Positions 1 through 8,929 of a stretch of 64,000 nucleotides of DNA are shown here, piece after piece (position 1 is the stretch's first letter; each line of letters starts with the position of its first letter). Origin of the DNA: Hymenobacter sediminicola. Lineage in GTDB: Bacteria; Bacteroidota; Bacteroidia; Cytophagales; Hymenobacteraceae. The notes under the pieces were generated by a model. It did not search any database and was not told the DNA's origin. It worked only from the letters and a program-made list of their open reading frames with translations. The DNA lies in contig NZ_CP060202.1 in assembly GCF_014250515.1 (NCBI RefSeq), positions 307,001 to 371,000 of the forward strand, in the 5' to 3' direction. The translations under genes were made by a program, and so were the position numbers.

Positions 1-531
1 CTACACCGCTATGTGCTGGTCGGCCACAGCATGGGCGGCAAAATTGCGTTGGCCCTGGCGGCTCGTCAGCCGAAAGGGCTGCGCGGCCTAGTGTTGCTGA
101 GCCCTTCGCCACCCTCGCCAGAGCCCATGACCGACGAAGACCGCAAAGCTAGCCAGCAGGCCTGGGGGCAGCGTATCCGGGCCGAGAAAACCCAGCAGAA
201 AATTACGGCCCGTTCACTTCCTGAACCAGTGCAGCAGCGCATTGTGGAGGATAATCTGAGCAGTTCCAAAGCCGCCTGGGATGCCTGGCTGCTACACGGC
301 AGCCGCGAAAACCTGGCCGCCCGTATGTGCGAGGTACGGGTGCCTTGCGCCATCGTGGCCGGCGACCAGGACGCAGTAATGTCGCCCTCGGTACACGGAT
401 TGGAAACGCTGCCCCTGCTGCCCGAAGGCACACCCCTAGAAATAGTGCCCGGCGCGGGCCACTTGCTGCCCTACGAAGCTCCAGAAGAGGTAGCAGCGCT
501 CCTACGGGCGTTTGCTGAGAAGATTCACTAA
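1..531 (+). CDS. Alpha/beta hydrolase, C-terminal part (5' end outside window)
   Basis: The reading frame is open from base 1, so the start lies upstream of the window; 176 residues are visible. The nucleophile elbow GHSMGG (Ser at visible residue 10) is at the very start. The acidic residue of the triad is probably in GDQD and the histidine in GAGHLLPYE near the C-terminus. This order and spacing are those of the alpha/beta-hydrolase fold. The oxyanion loop and strands before the elbow are missing, so substrate class cannot be told; simple esterases, lactonases and haloperoxidase-like hydrolases all fit. GTG at base 13 is not a likely start because it would remove the strand before the nucleophile. 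The gene faces the minus-strand patatin gene across a shared hairpin. Confidence 0.85.
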   Translation, partial: LHRYVLVGHSMGGKIALALAARQPKGLRGLVLLSPSPPSPEPMTDEDRKASQQAWGQRIRAEKTQQKITARSLPEPVQQRIVEDNLSSSKAAWDAWLLHGSRENLAARMCEVRVPCAIVAGDQDAVMSPSVHGLETLPLLPEGTPLEIVPGAGHLLPYEAPEEVAALLRAFAEKIH

Positions 532-615
532 TCTTTAGGTATCAGTATTGCAATACCGGTTCAGGTAGAGAGTGTGCCGCCTACTCACTAATTACGGCAT
601 ACTCACTATGCAACC

Positions 616-674
616 AAAAAGAGGGTGAGGTTCCGACAGCGCTGTGCGTGTAGTCGGAACCTCACCCTCTTTTT
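616..674. terminator. Bidirectional hairpin terminator
   Basis: A perfect 22-bp stem (616-637 with 653-674) closes a 15-base loop. It begins with five A and ends with five T, so an RNA from either strand ends in a GC-rich hairpin followed by U. It lies between the convergent ends of the hydrolase (531) and the patatin gene (695). Confidence 0.9.
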
Positions 675-694
675 GATTTTAATCGGCCGGTTGC

Positions 695-3034
695 TTAGTC
701 CAGGGCCCTCTCACGGAACAGTACGTAGCCAATGTGGGCAAACACGCCGAACTGGTGGTCAGGGTCATCGTAGTGAATGAACTGCAGGGCAGCCGGCCCA
801 ACGGGAGTTTGGTACACGAGGCCGGTCATGGCCGTTAGGTAAGGACGGCTGACGGTGGGGCCACGCCGGGGCAGCAATGGATTGTCATTTTCCCGTTCCC
901 AGGGCCGAAACAAGGTGTGTACGTAGGCCTCAGTGCGCCATTCCAGAGAGCCCACAATGGCCTTGATGTACTTCAGCCCCACTGCAGCATAGGCTGTGCC
1001 GCGGTAGCGGTCCAGGAACTGCGTGCGCGAATCGGGTAGGGGCAAAAACGCCGGTGCTGACGTCAGGGACGAGCGGTAGGTGGCAAAGCTGCCCTGCGTG
1101 GTGGCTACCGCATCAATGGTGTAGCCCCAGGCATGCACCCGCCGGCCCACCGAATCGACCTTGTGAAAAGTGAAATACTGCTCGGTATACGCCCGGGCCT
1201 GCACCCATTTGTGGTCTTTGGTGCGGCCATTCAAGCCATTTGCTGTAGAGCCCGGTGAGTAGTCTTCCTCGGCCAATATACCTCGGAAGGAAAAATCAGC
1301 CCGGCGTCCGCTCACGGCGTATTGGCGGCGGTTCAGAGAGTTGCGCTGGAACTGCAGGGCGGCCGTGAGACCATCCAGCCGGTTCTGGTCCAGTTCGGCG
1401 CCAGAGCTTATTTCGTTGGTATTGGCAAACCGGTCGCGGCTCGTAAACACGCCCCCGCTCAAGATGTAGCGGCTACGGTAGTTGGGGCTATAACCAATCT
1501 GCAGGTAGGTTTTTAGGTCGCGCTGCTGCAGCTGCGTGTTCTGGGCCGTGCTACCCAGCAGGCCACCAGTGTCTTGGTAGTTGAAATTATTGAACGTGAC
1601 GGTGGGCTCGAAATAGAGCGGTGCCCGGCCCGGCACACTCACCCGAAACGACCCTTGGGCCCCGTTGTAGAAGCGCCCAATAGTTGCATTGGCCTTGATG
1701 GTATAGAGGTAGCGGTTGAGGTAGCGGTAGGCGCCGCCCAGGTAGAAATTGCTCATGGACCGCGACGACAGCAGCACGCCCAGATCAGTCGTTAGGTTAG
1801 AGTTCTGGCGGGCATCCAGGTTGAGTTCGTAGCCTTCCAGCTTGCTGTCGTAGCGCACCCGTGGGTACACGTTGTTGAAGAAGTCGTTGTTGACGAGGCG
1901 GTAGTAGCCCTCTTCCACATCACCTGGCGAGTAGGAAGAGCCAGTGCGCTGGAAGAAGCGCCGTACGAATTCCTGCTGTTGCTTCGGCACGCCCTGCACC
2001 GTAATCTGCTTGAAATCGGGCTTAGGGGCACGCTCCTGAAACGCCCGGCGCCGCTGCTGCAATGCCAGCGTGTCTTCGCGCCGCTCAATACGAGTCAGCA
2101 GTAGTTCTAGCTTGCGCTCAGTGGCTTGCTGCCCCAGGTTTACCAGTTGCTTTACCTTGTTGAAGTCAGCCGCTGTGATACCCTCCAGGTTGGGTTGTAT
2201 GAAGATACCGTTGCGGCCTACTGAAGCAGTATCGGCCACGTTGGAACCCAGAAACAGCAGAGTGCTGGTGAGAAGCGCATCGTCTTTGCCCTTGGGATAT
2301 TTATTGAAGGCCACGTCGCCTACGTTCACCCCAATCATGATATCGGGCTTGAATTCCTCGCGCATCACGCCAGTCGGGAAGTTGTCCACCACGGCGCCGT
2401 CGAAGAGGTAGCGGCCATCTTGCTGCCGGATCGGGCGGAAAGCCAGCGGAAAAGCCATGGAGTTGCGCACCGCATCGGAGAGTGAGCCGCTGCGCTGCAC
2501 TACCCGCTCCCGCGTAAACACCTCGGAGGCCACACTACGGTAGGGCACCAGCAGTTTGTTGAAATCGTAGCCGGAGATGGCGCCGGCCGGGGCCAGCATA
2601 GTGGCCAGTACGTAGTTGAGCGTGACGTCATCTACGAGTTTAGGCGTTACGCGCGCTTTCAGGGTCGAGTCGATGGCCAGGCGCAGGTGCAAGGCGGCGG
2701 GGTTGTAGTCGCCGTCGTAATAGTTGTACACCTTGCCTTCCAGTGGCTCGCCCGAAACCCAGTTCTGAAACTCGGGCTTGAGCACAATTTCCTCAATCTC
2801 GCGGGGCGAATAGCCAGCCGCATACATGGCTCCCACAATTGCGCCCATACTCGTGCCCACAATGTAGTCGATGGGGATGCGGTTCTTCTCCAGCACCTTC
2901 AGCACTCCCACGTGGGCCAGGCCCTTAGCCCCACCTCCCGATAGTACCAGACCTACCTTTTGTGCCTGCACCGTTGGCACGGCCAGCAACAGACTTATCA
3001 GAAAAAACTGTAGAAAGCAGTACGTTTTACGCAT
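695..3034 (-). CDS. Patatin-like phospholipase with outer-membrane beta-barrel (type Vd-like)
   Basis: This 779-residue exported lipase starts with a signal peptide (cleavage near AQA, residue 24). The patatin domain carries the oxyanion motif GGGAKG (33-38), the nucleophile motif GTSMG with Ser62, and the catalytic Asp in DGA (Asp212). Around residue 340 a POTRA-like segment follows (FKQITVQGV), then about 350 residues of alternating polar and aromatic residues ending in an aromatic-rich strand, as in an outer-membrane barrel. Patatin, POTRA and barrel in this order define the PlpD-like or type Vd autotransporter layout, in which the lipase is anchored or released at the surface. The assignment of the last two parts is by pattern, not by alignment. 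It is probably transcribed alone. Confidence 0.88.
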   Translation of the reverse strand: MRKTYCFLQFFLISLLLAVPTVQAQKVGLVLSGGGAKGLAHVGVLKVLEKNRIPIDYIVGTSMGAIVGAMYAAGYSPREIEEIVLKPEFQNWVSGEPLEGKVYNYYDGDYNPAALHLRLAIDSTLKARVTPKLVDDVTLNYVLATMLAPAGAISGYDFNKLLVPYRSVASEVFTRERVVQRSGSLSDAVRNSMAFPLAFRPIRQQDGRYLFDGAVVDNFPTGVMREEFKPDIMIGVNVGDVAFNKYPKGKDDALLTSTLLFLGSNVADTASVGRNGIFIQPNLEGITAADFNKVKQLVNLGQQATERKLELLLTRIERREDTLALQQRRRAFQERAPKPDFKQITVQGVPKQQQEFVRRFFQRTGSSYSPGDVEEGYYRLVNNDFFNNVYPRVRYDSKLEGYELNLDARQNSNLTTDLGVLLSSRSMSNFYLGGAYRYLNRYLYTIKANATIGRFYNGAQGSFRVSVPGRAPLYFEPTVTFNNFNYQDTGGLLGSTAQNTQLQQRDLKTYLQIGYSPNYRSRYILSGGVFTSRDRFANTNEISSGAELDQNRLDGLTAALQFQRNSLNRRQYAVSGRRADFSFRGILAEEDYSPGSTANGLNGRTKDHKWVQARAYTEQYFTFHKVDSVGRRVHAWGYTIDAVATTQGSFATYRSSLTSAPAFLPLPDSRTQFLDRYRGTAYAAVGLKYIKAIVGSLEWRTEAYVHTLFRPWERENDNPLLPRRGPTVSRPYLTAMTGLVYQTPVGPAALQFIHYDDPDHQFGVFAHIGYVLFRERALD

Positions 3035-3280
3035 ATAACGGAAGCAAAAGCCCCACAGTGGGGCGTGGCCTTCCTACGCAATGATTGGGGAGTGGTTGCC
3101 GGGTCCGGCAGGGGCGAGGTGGTTATTTATATAGATATGAAAATATAAAGCGCTGCAACCCTTCTGACGCGCCATATGTGGCTGTTCAATGGCATAAGCA
3201 AAGGGCTGTTTTTCGGCAACCAAAAGCATCACCGAAGCTGCCAACAGGGTTTCTGGTTGCAGTGATAAACCACAACCGGA

Positions 3281-3691
3281 TTAGGGTGCCAGCCAAGCGC
3301 CAAGCGGGCCAGGTAGGTTGCGCAAAATGCAGAAGGCAGTAGCCATTGCTATTATTCCCCAGCCAAGCGCCGGGCTATACAAGAAGGTCAGGCGCCGGGG
3401 CGTGCCGGCCAAGTAGCCGCGAGCCTCTTCCAGCAACCCTAGCATCACTACCGGCGACAGCAGTGCCGCCAGCAGATTGAATCCTGCCGCCTGCACCACG
3501 TGCCCGTGCAACAGGGCATGCAATGCCCGTTGCGTGCCGCAACCGGGGCAGTGCAGCCCCGTCAGCCAGTGCACCGGGCAGCGCGGAAAAGGGTAGTGCG
3601 CTGGGTCGAGGCGAAAATAAAGAACGGCCAGCGCCAGCCCGGCCAGCAGGCCGAAAGCAGTGGCACCAGCCGTTCTTCGGGTCAGTAGCAT
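3281..3691 (-). CDS. DUF2752 family small membrane protein
   Basis: A 136-residue protein with hydrophobic segments at about 8-26, 65-85 and 105-130. Between the first two lies the family signature: Cys38-Pro, then TGL, then CPGCG (Cys48, Cys51) followed by T-Q-R. The three cysteines and the conserved Arg are diagnostic of DUF2752. The function of the family is unknown; the cysteines could bind metal or form disulfides. It lies 22 bases downstream of a CD225-type gene on the same strand, and the two probably form one transcription unit. Confidence 0.85.
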   Translation of the reverse strand: MLLTRRTAGATAFGLLAGLALAVLYFRLDPAHYPFPRCPVHWLTGLHCPGCGTQRALHALLHGHVVQAAGFNLLAALLSPVVMLGLLEEARGYLAGTPRRLTFLYSPALGWGIIAMATAFCILRNLPGPLGAWLAP

Positions 3692-3713
3692 TGGTACTAC
3701 AGCAACGAGTTGT

Positions 3714-4028
3714 TTAGTCGTTGAAAGCGCCTAACAGGCCGCCGCCAATGCCCATAATCACAACCAGCAGAATGTAAAGGCCAAAGAGGACAGCCGAGCT
3801 GATCAGCGCGTATTTCACCCATTTGCCAGCATTGCGGGATGCCTCTTGGGCACCGGCGTAGTCGCCTACTGATAGGCGGGAGTTAACGTTGGCTGCGTTG
3901 ATAATAGCCACGATACCAAAGGGCAAGCAGCAGAAAATAGTCACCAGAATAGATTCAACGAGCCAGTTTTTGGGCGGAGGACCACCAACTGGGGGCACAC
4001 CGGTAGGCGAAGCGTAAGGTTGTTCCAT
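3714..4028 (-). CDS. CD225/dispanin family membrane protein
   Basis: A 104-residue protein with a Pro/Gly-rich N-terminus (1-20), a first membrane segment at about 24-46 containing a CC pair in FCCLPFGIV, a short loop (NSRLSVGDYAGAQEASRNAGKW) and a second membrane segment at 72-98. The loop with its G-D-Y-x-G-A and the short A-x-x-A-x-x-W helix are typical of the CD225/dispanin family (related to animal IFITM proteins). The bacterial function is unknown. It is the upstream partner of the DUF2752 gene. Confidence 0.85.
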   Translation of the reverse strand: MEQPYASPTGVPPVGGPPPKNWLVESILVTIFCCLPFGIVAIINAANVNSRLSVGDYAGAQEASRNAGKWVKYALISSAVLFGLYILLVVIMGIGGGLLGAFND

Positions 4029-4170
4029 GCAGGAAAAGAGGAGATTAAGTGAATTGGATGGCGGAAAGTAAATATTCCTTTTTCAATCCCCAACTTCTGC
4101 ACTAGCAAGTCACTATTTCTTAAAGAGGACAATACACAGCTGCTACCTAATAGCCTGTCATCCTTCCTGC

Positions 4171-5352
4171 CTACAGAAAGCGAGAATACGTCAACGACAG
4201 ATCAGACTGTTGTAACTTGTATTGAGTCCGCTCAGTTGGGCTTCCTATGTTCATGCTCTGCATATGAATTCCTAAATCCAGTAGACCGATGGCAGTTCTA
4301 TAGGTAATTCCGCCACCACCACGCACCAATACATGCCACTTATCCATTCCCAAATCATAGGCACTCGGTTTATCATAGGTGGCTTCTGGAATGGCCTGGT
4401 ACCATGCCCGTGAGCTCAGCAGGTAACTGATTCCACCACCACCTTCTATATAGGGGTGTACCCGCCGCTCATTGCGCCCCACCTGCCAACGCAGCATAAG
4501 AGGAAGTTGCAGCAGTTCTGCTTTGAGGTCCGCACTCCGGACAAAATAGTTTACAGCTGCTGTTGGTTGGTCTCGCACCACCACGTAGGAGTGCGCTTTG
4601 GTATAGATGCCCTCCACTACAGCCCGCAGGCTGCCACCAATTGGAAGTACGAGTTGTATGGCTGCTGTGAGGTTCGTATTCGAAGCAGGTCTCCGAAAGC
4701 CGAAGTCATGGTTGTTGTCCAGATACCATAGTTGACTGCGCTGTAACCCAGCCCGAATTCCTATGGCTACGGGTTGGCCAACTCCCGGATAGTACCGCTT
4801 CGGTACAGTAGTGGGCTGACAATCATTATACTGATTAACAACTTTTGCCAGAGGAACCCGGGCATATAGCAGCCGTTGTTTGCTACGGTCTGCCACGACA
4901 AGGCTAGGGCACTGCGCAACTACGTTTTGCAGCATCGGCTCAAATTGGGTGCGGGCCAGCGGCAATACGTTGCCACCAGCCTGCTCCAGCATAAAATCAA
5001 CGGCCGGGAGCGGCGAGTAGCCAGTGTATAAGCTAAGTGGCCCGCTGCTGATAACTTCCAGAATGCGTAGGCTGTCACCGGTTATCATTCGGGTGCGAAA
5101 TGCCTGACGCCCATCGGTGGTGCCTGCGGCACTTAGCTGCGCTGCCCGAAGAGTTTCTGTCGAGGCATTGGGAGTTGCACGGAAACGAACCTGGCCCAAC
5201 AGGCGGGTGGCACGCAAAACATCAACATAGCCGCGTACTGTGTCGGTAGGAGCGGTTCGGCGCACGATGTAGCCGGGTTGGAAAACAGACTGTTGAGCAG
5301 TTGTCAGGAGCGGTAGTAAGCTCAAGACGCCCAAGCATAGGAAACGACGCAT
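4171..5352 (-). CDS. Exported outer-membrane beta-barrel protein, function unknown
   Basis: A 393-residue protein with a signal peptide (MRRFLCLGVLSLLPLLTTAQ). The first part (about 25-190) contains a GYIVRRTAPTDTVRGYVDV segment, a pattern common at the start of uncharacterised Bacteroidota envelope proteins. The second half (about 200-393) has alternating strands such as QLPLMLRWQVG and HPYIEGGGGISYLL, and it ends SLTYSRFL with a terminal aromatic strand, as expected for a PorT/OmpW-like small barrel. No enzymatic motif is visible. It is flanked by gaps of 142 and 49 bases and is probably monocistronic. Confidence 0.65.
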   Translation of the reverse strand: MRRFLCLGVLSLLPLLTTAQQSVFQPGYIVRRTAPTDTVRGYVDVLRATRLLGQVRFRATPNASTETLRAAQLSAAGTTDGRQAFRTRMITGDSLRILEVISSGPLSLYTGYSPLPAVDFMLEQAGGNVLPLARTQFEPMLQNVVAQCPSLVVADRSKQRLLYARVPLAKVVNQYNDCQPTTVPKRYYPGVGQPVAIGIRAGLQRSQLWYLDNNHDFGFRRPASNTNLTAAIQLVLPIGGSLRAVVEGIYTKAHSYVVVRDQPTAAVNYFVRSADLKAELLQLPLMLRWQVGRNERRVHPYIEGGGGISYLLSSRAWYQAIPEATYDKPSAYDLGMDKWHVLVRGGGGITYRTAIGLLDLGIHMQSMNIGSPTERTQYKLQQSDLSLTYSRFL

Positions 5353-5401
5353 GTTTTGAGGAAGTATAATTTCTCAAAACTACCGAATTAGTCTGCCCGC
5401 C

Positions 5402-5773
5402 TTACCATTTCTTGAAGATGACATATACAGCTGCTACCAGCAAGCCGAAGCCCAGCAAGTGGTTCCAGGCCAGTTTGTCGGTTTTGAACACATACACGGC
5501 GCACAGTGTGAAAACCGTCAGGGATACTACTTCCTGAATGACCTTGAGCTGAAACAGGCTGAACGGCCCACCGTTTTCCTCGAACCCAATGCGGTTGGCC
5601 GGCACCTGAAACACATACTCGAAGAAAGCCAGGCCCCAGCTCACCAGTATCACGCCCACCAGACCCAGCCCGTGCAGCCACGAAATCTTTTTGAACTGCA
5701 AATGCCCGTACCAGGCAAACGTCATGAACAGGTTGGAAATGGTAAGCAGCACAATGGTGGTCAGGCTTTTCAT
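5402..5773 (-). CDS. DMT-superfamily (DUF486) small membrane protein
   Basis: A 123-residue protein with four hydrophobic segments. Its sequence, with FAWYGHL early, FFEYVFQVPANRIG in the middle and FSLFQLKVIQE after it, matches the DUF486 family, a four-helix relative of drug/metabolite transporters. I chose the ATG at 5773 because the first membrane helix starts immediately after it. An in-frame TTG at 5800 would add nine residues without a clear role. Substrate unknown. Confidence 0.85.
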   Translation of the reverse strand: MKSLTTIVLLTISNLFMTFAWYGHLQFKKISWLHGLGLVGVILVSWGLAFFEYVFQVPANRIGFEENGGPFSLFQLKVIQEVVSLTVFTLCAVYVFKTDKLAWNHLLGFGLLVAAVYVIFKKW

Positions 5774-5839
5774 GAGAGTAGGCAGATAATGGGAGTGCAA
5801 AGCACGGTATCTGCTGCCAGCTTGCCTAGCGCGGGCCGG

Positions 5840-6811
5840 TTAGTCTTCGTGGCCGGGTATGGCGGCTTGGGGCGCGGCCTGTTGCAGCTCTTTGGCTTCG
5901 CGGGCGAGGCGTAGCTTTTCTTTCTCTGAGGGCTGCTTAGGCAAGGCGTCCAGGTCGGGCTGGCCAGCATCTACCCAGCAGGTGTACCAGAAAGCCCCAA
6001 TCAGGCGCTGGGCCAGGCGCATCTGCCGCTCCACCTGCCCCGTGAGCCGCTGGTGGTACTCGCGGCTGAACTCGCGCGAGTACACACGCACGGTCTGGTT
6101 GCCGCGCTCCTCAAACCCAAACTTCTTGTCCTCGGGCATCTTGGCTGTCAGGTCCCGCTCAAACGTCAGCACCGAATCGACGGCGGCATTGGAACGGGCC
6201 ACGGCCGCCCAGATGGTTTCGGAGGGCCGCTCGATGTACGGGGCCGGACCGGTAAAAAAATCGTAGTTGGCGGCCAGTATTTCGGGCAGCCGAGACTCCC
6301 AGAGGCCATGAATGCCACGCTGGCCTGTGAGTTGGCCATTGTAGTTGTGGGTAGTGTGCAGTGGCACGCAGGCATCAGCAATGTAGTGACCCATGTCGGC
6401 AGAGAGGCTCAGAATCCGGTCGGCGTCGCGCTGGCGGAAGGCCTCCGTAAGCTGGCCTTTCATGCGTATCACTTGCCAGGGCACAATGCCGTGCTTCATC
6501 AGCGAGTCTTCCCCGAATTTGGCCACTGCATCGGCGTAGGAGCGGGGCAGCCGGGCCAGGGCCGAGTCTCCATATACATCTACGTCAAGAAAGTGGCGGG
6601 CCGCCTCACCAGGCACCACCGAGCGTCGCGAGTCGGGCCGGGTGGCATTTTCGGTCAGGTATTCGATGTTGGTTTTGTAGAAGCCCATCATGTCGGGCGG
6701 CAGCGTAAACACGGCCAGCCGATTGATAAGCCGGTGCCCGAAAAATCCCCACGCCTGGGGCCGCTGCGGCAGCAACAATAAAAAGGCTAAAAGCAGCAGT
6801 ATACGAGGCAT
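5840..6811 (-). CDS. Zinc-dependent phospholipase C/S1-P1 nuclease-like secreted protein
   Basis: A 323-residue protein with a signal peptide whose cleavage would expose Trp21 (QAWGFFGHR). In this fold the N-terminal Trp and a following His (His26) are zinc ligands. Further candidate ligands are His73 with Asp76 (HFLD), His142 with Asp146 (GHYIAD), His152, and His168 with Glu172 (HGLWE). The order W, H, H-x-x-D, H-x-x-x-D, H-x-x-x-E is that of the zinc-dependent phospholipase C / P1 nuclease superfamily. The start at 6811 was chosen because it begins the signal peptide; earlier in-frame ATGs give no signal sequence. Whether it cuts phospholipid or nucleic acid cannot be decided here. Confidence 0.82.
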   Translation of the reverse strand: MPRILLLLAFLLLLPQRPQAWGFFGHRLINRLAVFTLPPDMMGFYKTNIEYLTENATRPDSRRSVVPGEAARHFLDVDVYGDSALARLPRSYADAVAKFGEDSLMKHGIVPWQVIRMKGQLTEAFRQRDADRILSLSADMGHYIADACVPLHTTHNYNGQLTGQRGIHGLWESRLPEILAANYDFFTGPAPYIERPSETIWAAVARSNAAVDSVLTFERDLTAKMPEDKKFGFEERGNQTVRVYSREFSREYHQRLTGQVERQMRLAQRLIGAFWYTCWVDAGQPDLDALPKQPSEKEKLRLAREAKELQQAAPQAAIPGHED

Positions 6812-6891
6812 AGCGTCTGGAACACAACGGATAGAGGCGAGGAAGATACACGGAGTTATTGAGCCAGACAACATCCCAACTCCCGAACGGC

Positions 6892-7617
6892 TCAGGCCCG
6901 GTCGCGCACCACCTGATACAAGGCTTCGCGGTAGGTTTCGCCCACCGGAATGGCCTTGTCGCCTACATACACCGTGTTGCCGTCTACCATACTGATTTTG
7001 TCCAGGGAGATGATAAACGACTTGTGCACCCGCAAAAACGGCGGCTGCGGCAACTGCTCGGCCAGTTCCTTGAGCGTCTGGTAGGTCACGAGGCGCTGGC
7101 CCGGAAGTACCAGCGTGAGGTAGTTGCCCAACGCTTCGGCGTAGAGAATATCGGCGTGGTTGACCCGCAGAAACTTGTTCTTGCTTTCGCCTTTTACAAA
7201 CAGGTGGCTGACTGCTGTAGCACTGGCTGGGGCGGCAGTTGAGCCGGCAGCAGGAGCCGGCACTGCCGGCACTGGCTGGGCTTTTTGGGCGGCGCGCAAA
7301 AACCGGTCGAAGGCAATGGGCTTGAGCAGGTAATCAACTACATCATATTCGTAGCCTTCCAGCGCATACTCGGGGTAGGCGGTAGTCAGGATGACTTTGC
7401 AACGGCCGCCGCAGAGCTTCAGGAACTGCAGACCGGTTAGCTCGGGCATCTGAATATCCAGAAAAACCAGGTCGGCGCGGCCTTCCTGCACCCATAGCAG
7501 CGCCTCAATGGGGTTGGTAGTGAGGCCCGCCAGCGTCAGAAACGGAATTTTCTCGATGTAGCTGGCCAGCAGCCGGCCGGCGTAGGCTTCATCATCCACC
7601 ACAAGGCAGCGCAGCAT
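6892..7617 (-). CDS. LytTR-family DNA-binding response regulator
   Basis: A 241-residue two-domain regulator. The receiver domain (1-120) has the acidic pair at Asp8-Asp9, the phosphorylation site Asp54 in VFLDIQMP, and the Lys in LLKPI. An Ala/Pro-rich linker (about 128-150) leads to a LytTR DNA-binding domain (about 155-238), seen in the segments YAEALGNYLTLVL and FLRVHKSFIISL. Such regulators usually bind a pair of direct repeats upstream of one or a few target genes. The kinase gene lies upstream, 77 bases apart on the same strand, so the two are very likely partners. Confidence 0.95.
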   Translation of the reverse strand: MLRCLVVDDEAYAGRLLASYIEKIPFLTLAGLTTNPIEALLWVQEGRADLVFLDIQMPELTGLQFLKLCGGRCKVILTTAYPEYALEGYEYDVVDYLLKPIAFDRFLRAAQKAQPVPAVPAPAAGSTAAPASATAVSHLFVKGESKNKFLRVNHADILYAEALGNYLTLVLPGQRLVTYQTLKELAEQLPQPPFLRVHKSFIISLDKISMVDGNTVYVGDKAIPVGETYREALYQVVRDRA

Positions 7618-7694
7618 AACAACAGCAGTAAGTAAAACAGGAAATACACGGCCCGTAAAGCTGCAGAATCCGCCGCAAACCGCCGCCCGGTTCT

Positions 7695-8720
7695 CTACAG
7701 CTCCAGGTCCAGGGTTGTGTGGTAGACCCCGGCCGCCTGCTGCACCCGCAGCTGATGCCGGCCCGGATACAGCAGTTCCAGCCGCCGCCGGATATTGGCC
7801 AGCCCGATTCCGGTAGTGTGGTCTTTCTGGTTCTGGCTGATGTAGTTGTGCACCTCAAACCGCAGCCGCGTCGGGGCGGGCAGCGTTAGGCGGATAGCAA
7901 CCGGCTGCTCTGCGCGGTTCACGACACCGTGCTTCAGCGCATTTTCCACGAACGGAATCAGCAGCAAAGACGCCACCCGTTGTCCGTTGAGGCCAGCCGG
8001 CGTCTCAAAAGTCACAAAGAAGTTGTCTTCGAAGCGCAGCCGGTGTAGCGCCAGAAAATTCTCCAGGTACTCCACTTCCCGGCGCAGCTCCACTTTGCCG
8101 TCGGGGCTTTCGTGCAGCATGTAGCGCATCAGGTCTGAGAGGCGCAGCGTAGCCTCAGCCAGCGGCTCCGAAACTAAGTAAGCCTGCGCGTAGAGGTAGT
8201 TGAGCGTGTTGTAGAGGAAATGCGGATTGATCTGGGTTTTGAGAAAGGCCAGCTCCGCCTGCGTTTTTTCCTGCTGCAGCTGTTGGGTTTCGCGCTGCTT
8301 TTCCCGCAAGAAAGCATCCTGCACGCCCCAGGCGGCGGCGGCCACCATCATCATGGGCAGGCCCCGCTCGGCATTGTCGCGGAAATACGCCAGCAGATCT
8401 ACCTCGCCGGTGTAGTTGCTGAAGCCAAACAGCAGCGGCAGCAGCACCTGTTCCAGCGCGTAGCGGGTAGCCGTAAACACCACCGGCGCCAGCGCCAGCC
8501 CCAGCAGTAGTTGCGGAATGCGGGTTTTGCGCAGATAACGCGGAAATAGTACCAGAAAGCAGTAGTAGAAGATGCTCATCATGCTGAGCCGAAACGTGAA
8601 CTGCAACACCAGCAGCACGCCTTGGTTAGGCAGATGCTGCCCATAGATGCCCACAAAGTCGTAGGCCAGCAGCAACGCCCAGCCCAACCCATGAAACAGC
8701 CGCATTTGTCGGTTCATCAT
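7695..8720 (-). CDS. LytS-type sensor histidine kinase
   Basis: A 341-residue kinase with about four membrane helices in the first 135 residues, a coiled coil (about 138-160) and a His_kinase domain. The phosphoacceptor is His167 in QINPHFLYNTLN. The ATP-binding part has LLIPFVENALKHG (N box) and GIGLANIRRRLELLY (G box). There is no extracytoplasmic sensor domain, so the signal is probably sensed in the membrane. It lies upstream of the LytTR regulator gene. Targets are not evident from the neighbours. Confidence 0.95.
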   Translation of the reverse strand: MMNRQMRLFHGLGWALLLAYDFVGIYGQHLPNQGVLLVLQFTFRLSMMSIFYYCFLVLFPRYLRKTRIPQLLLGLALAPVVFTATRYALEQVLLPLLFGFSNYTGEVDLLAYFRDNAERGLPMMMVAAAAWGVQDAFLREKQRETQQLQQEKTQAELAFLKTQINPHFLYNTLNYLYAQAYLVSEPLAEATLRLSDLMRYMLHESPDGKVELRREVEYLENFLALHRLRFEDNFFVTFETPAGLNGQRVASLLLIPFVENALKHGVVNRAEQPVAIRLTLPAPTRLRFEVHNYISQNQKDHTTGIGLANIRRRLELLYPGRHQLRVQQAAGVYHTTLDLEL

Positions 8721-8872
8721 CCGCCAAAACTAGCTGCTTAGGGTGGCATTATGCGCTATTTTATGGCAACCTACCGGTTGCTTATGTCAAGCCATGCATT
8801 CGGCTGATAACCTAGCTATCTGGCCGCGCGCCGTGGGTTGGCATCAGGATTTGAGGGGTTGGCATAATAAAG

Positions 8873-8903
8873 TTTGGGCTGCAGGTCAAGACTAGCACTT
8901 TTG
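8873..8903 (+). promoter_or_regulatory. Promoter, -33/-7 pair
   Basis: TTTG at 8873-8876, then 19 bases, then CACTTTTG at 8896-8903, which keeps five of the six fixed bases of the Bacteroidota -7 consensus TAnnTTTG. Transcription should begin about 20 bases before the ATG at 8930. Confidence 0.55.
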
Positions 8904-8929
8904 GGTATTCCTCCACGTAGCTGCTCGTC

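Noticed and set aside
3085..3342. Small plus-strand frame of 85 codons between the patatin and DUF2752 genes
   Set aside because: It runs into the 3' end of the DUF2752 gene, and its composition is basic without any family pattern.
6053..6781. Plus-strand frame of 242 codons opposite the zinc phospholipase C-like gene
   Set aside because: The minus-strand protein has the signal peptide and ordered metal ligands; the plus-strand one has neither.
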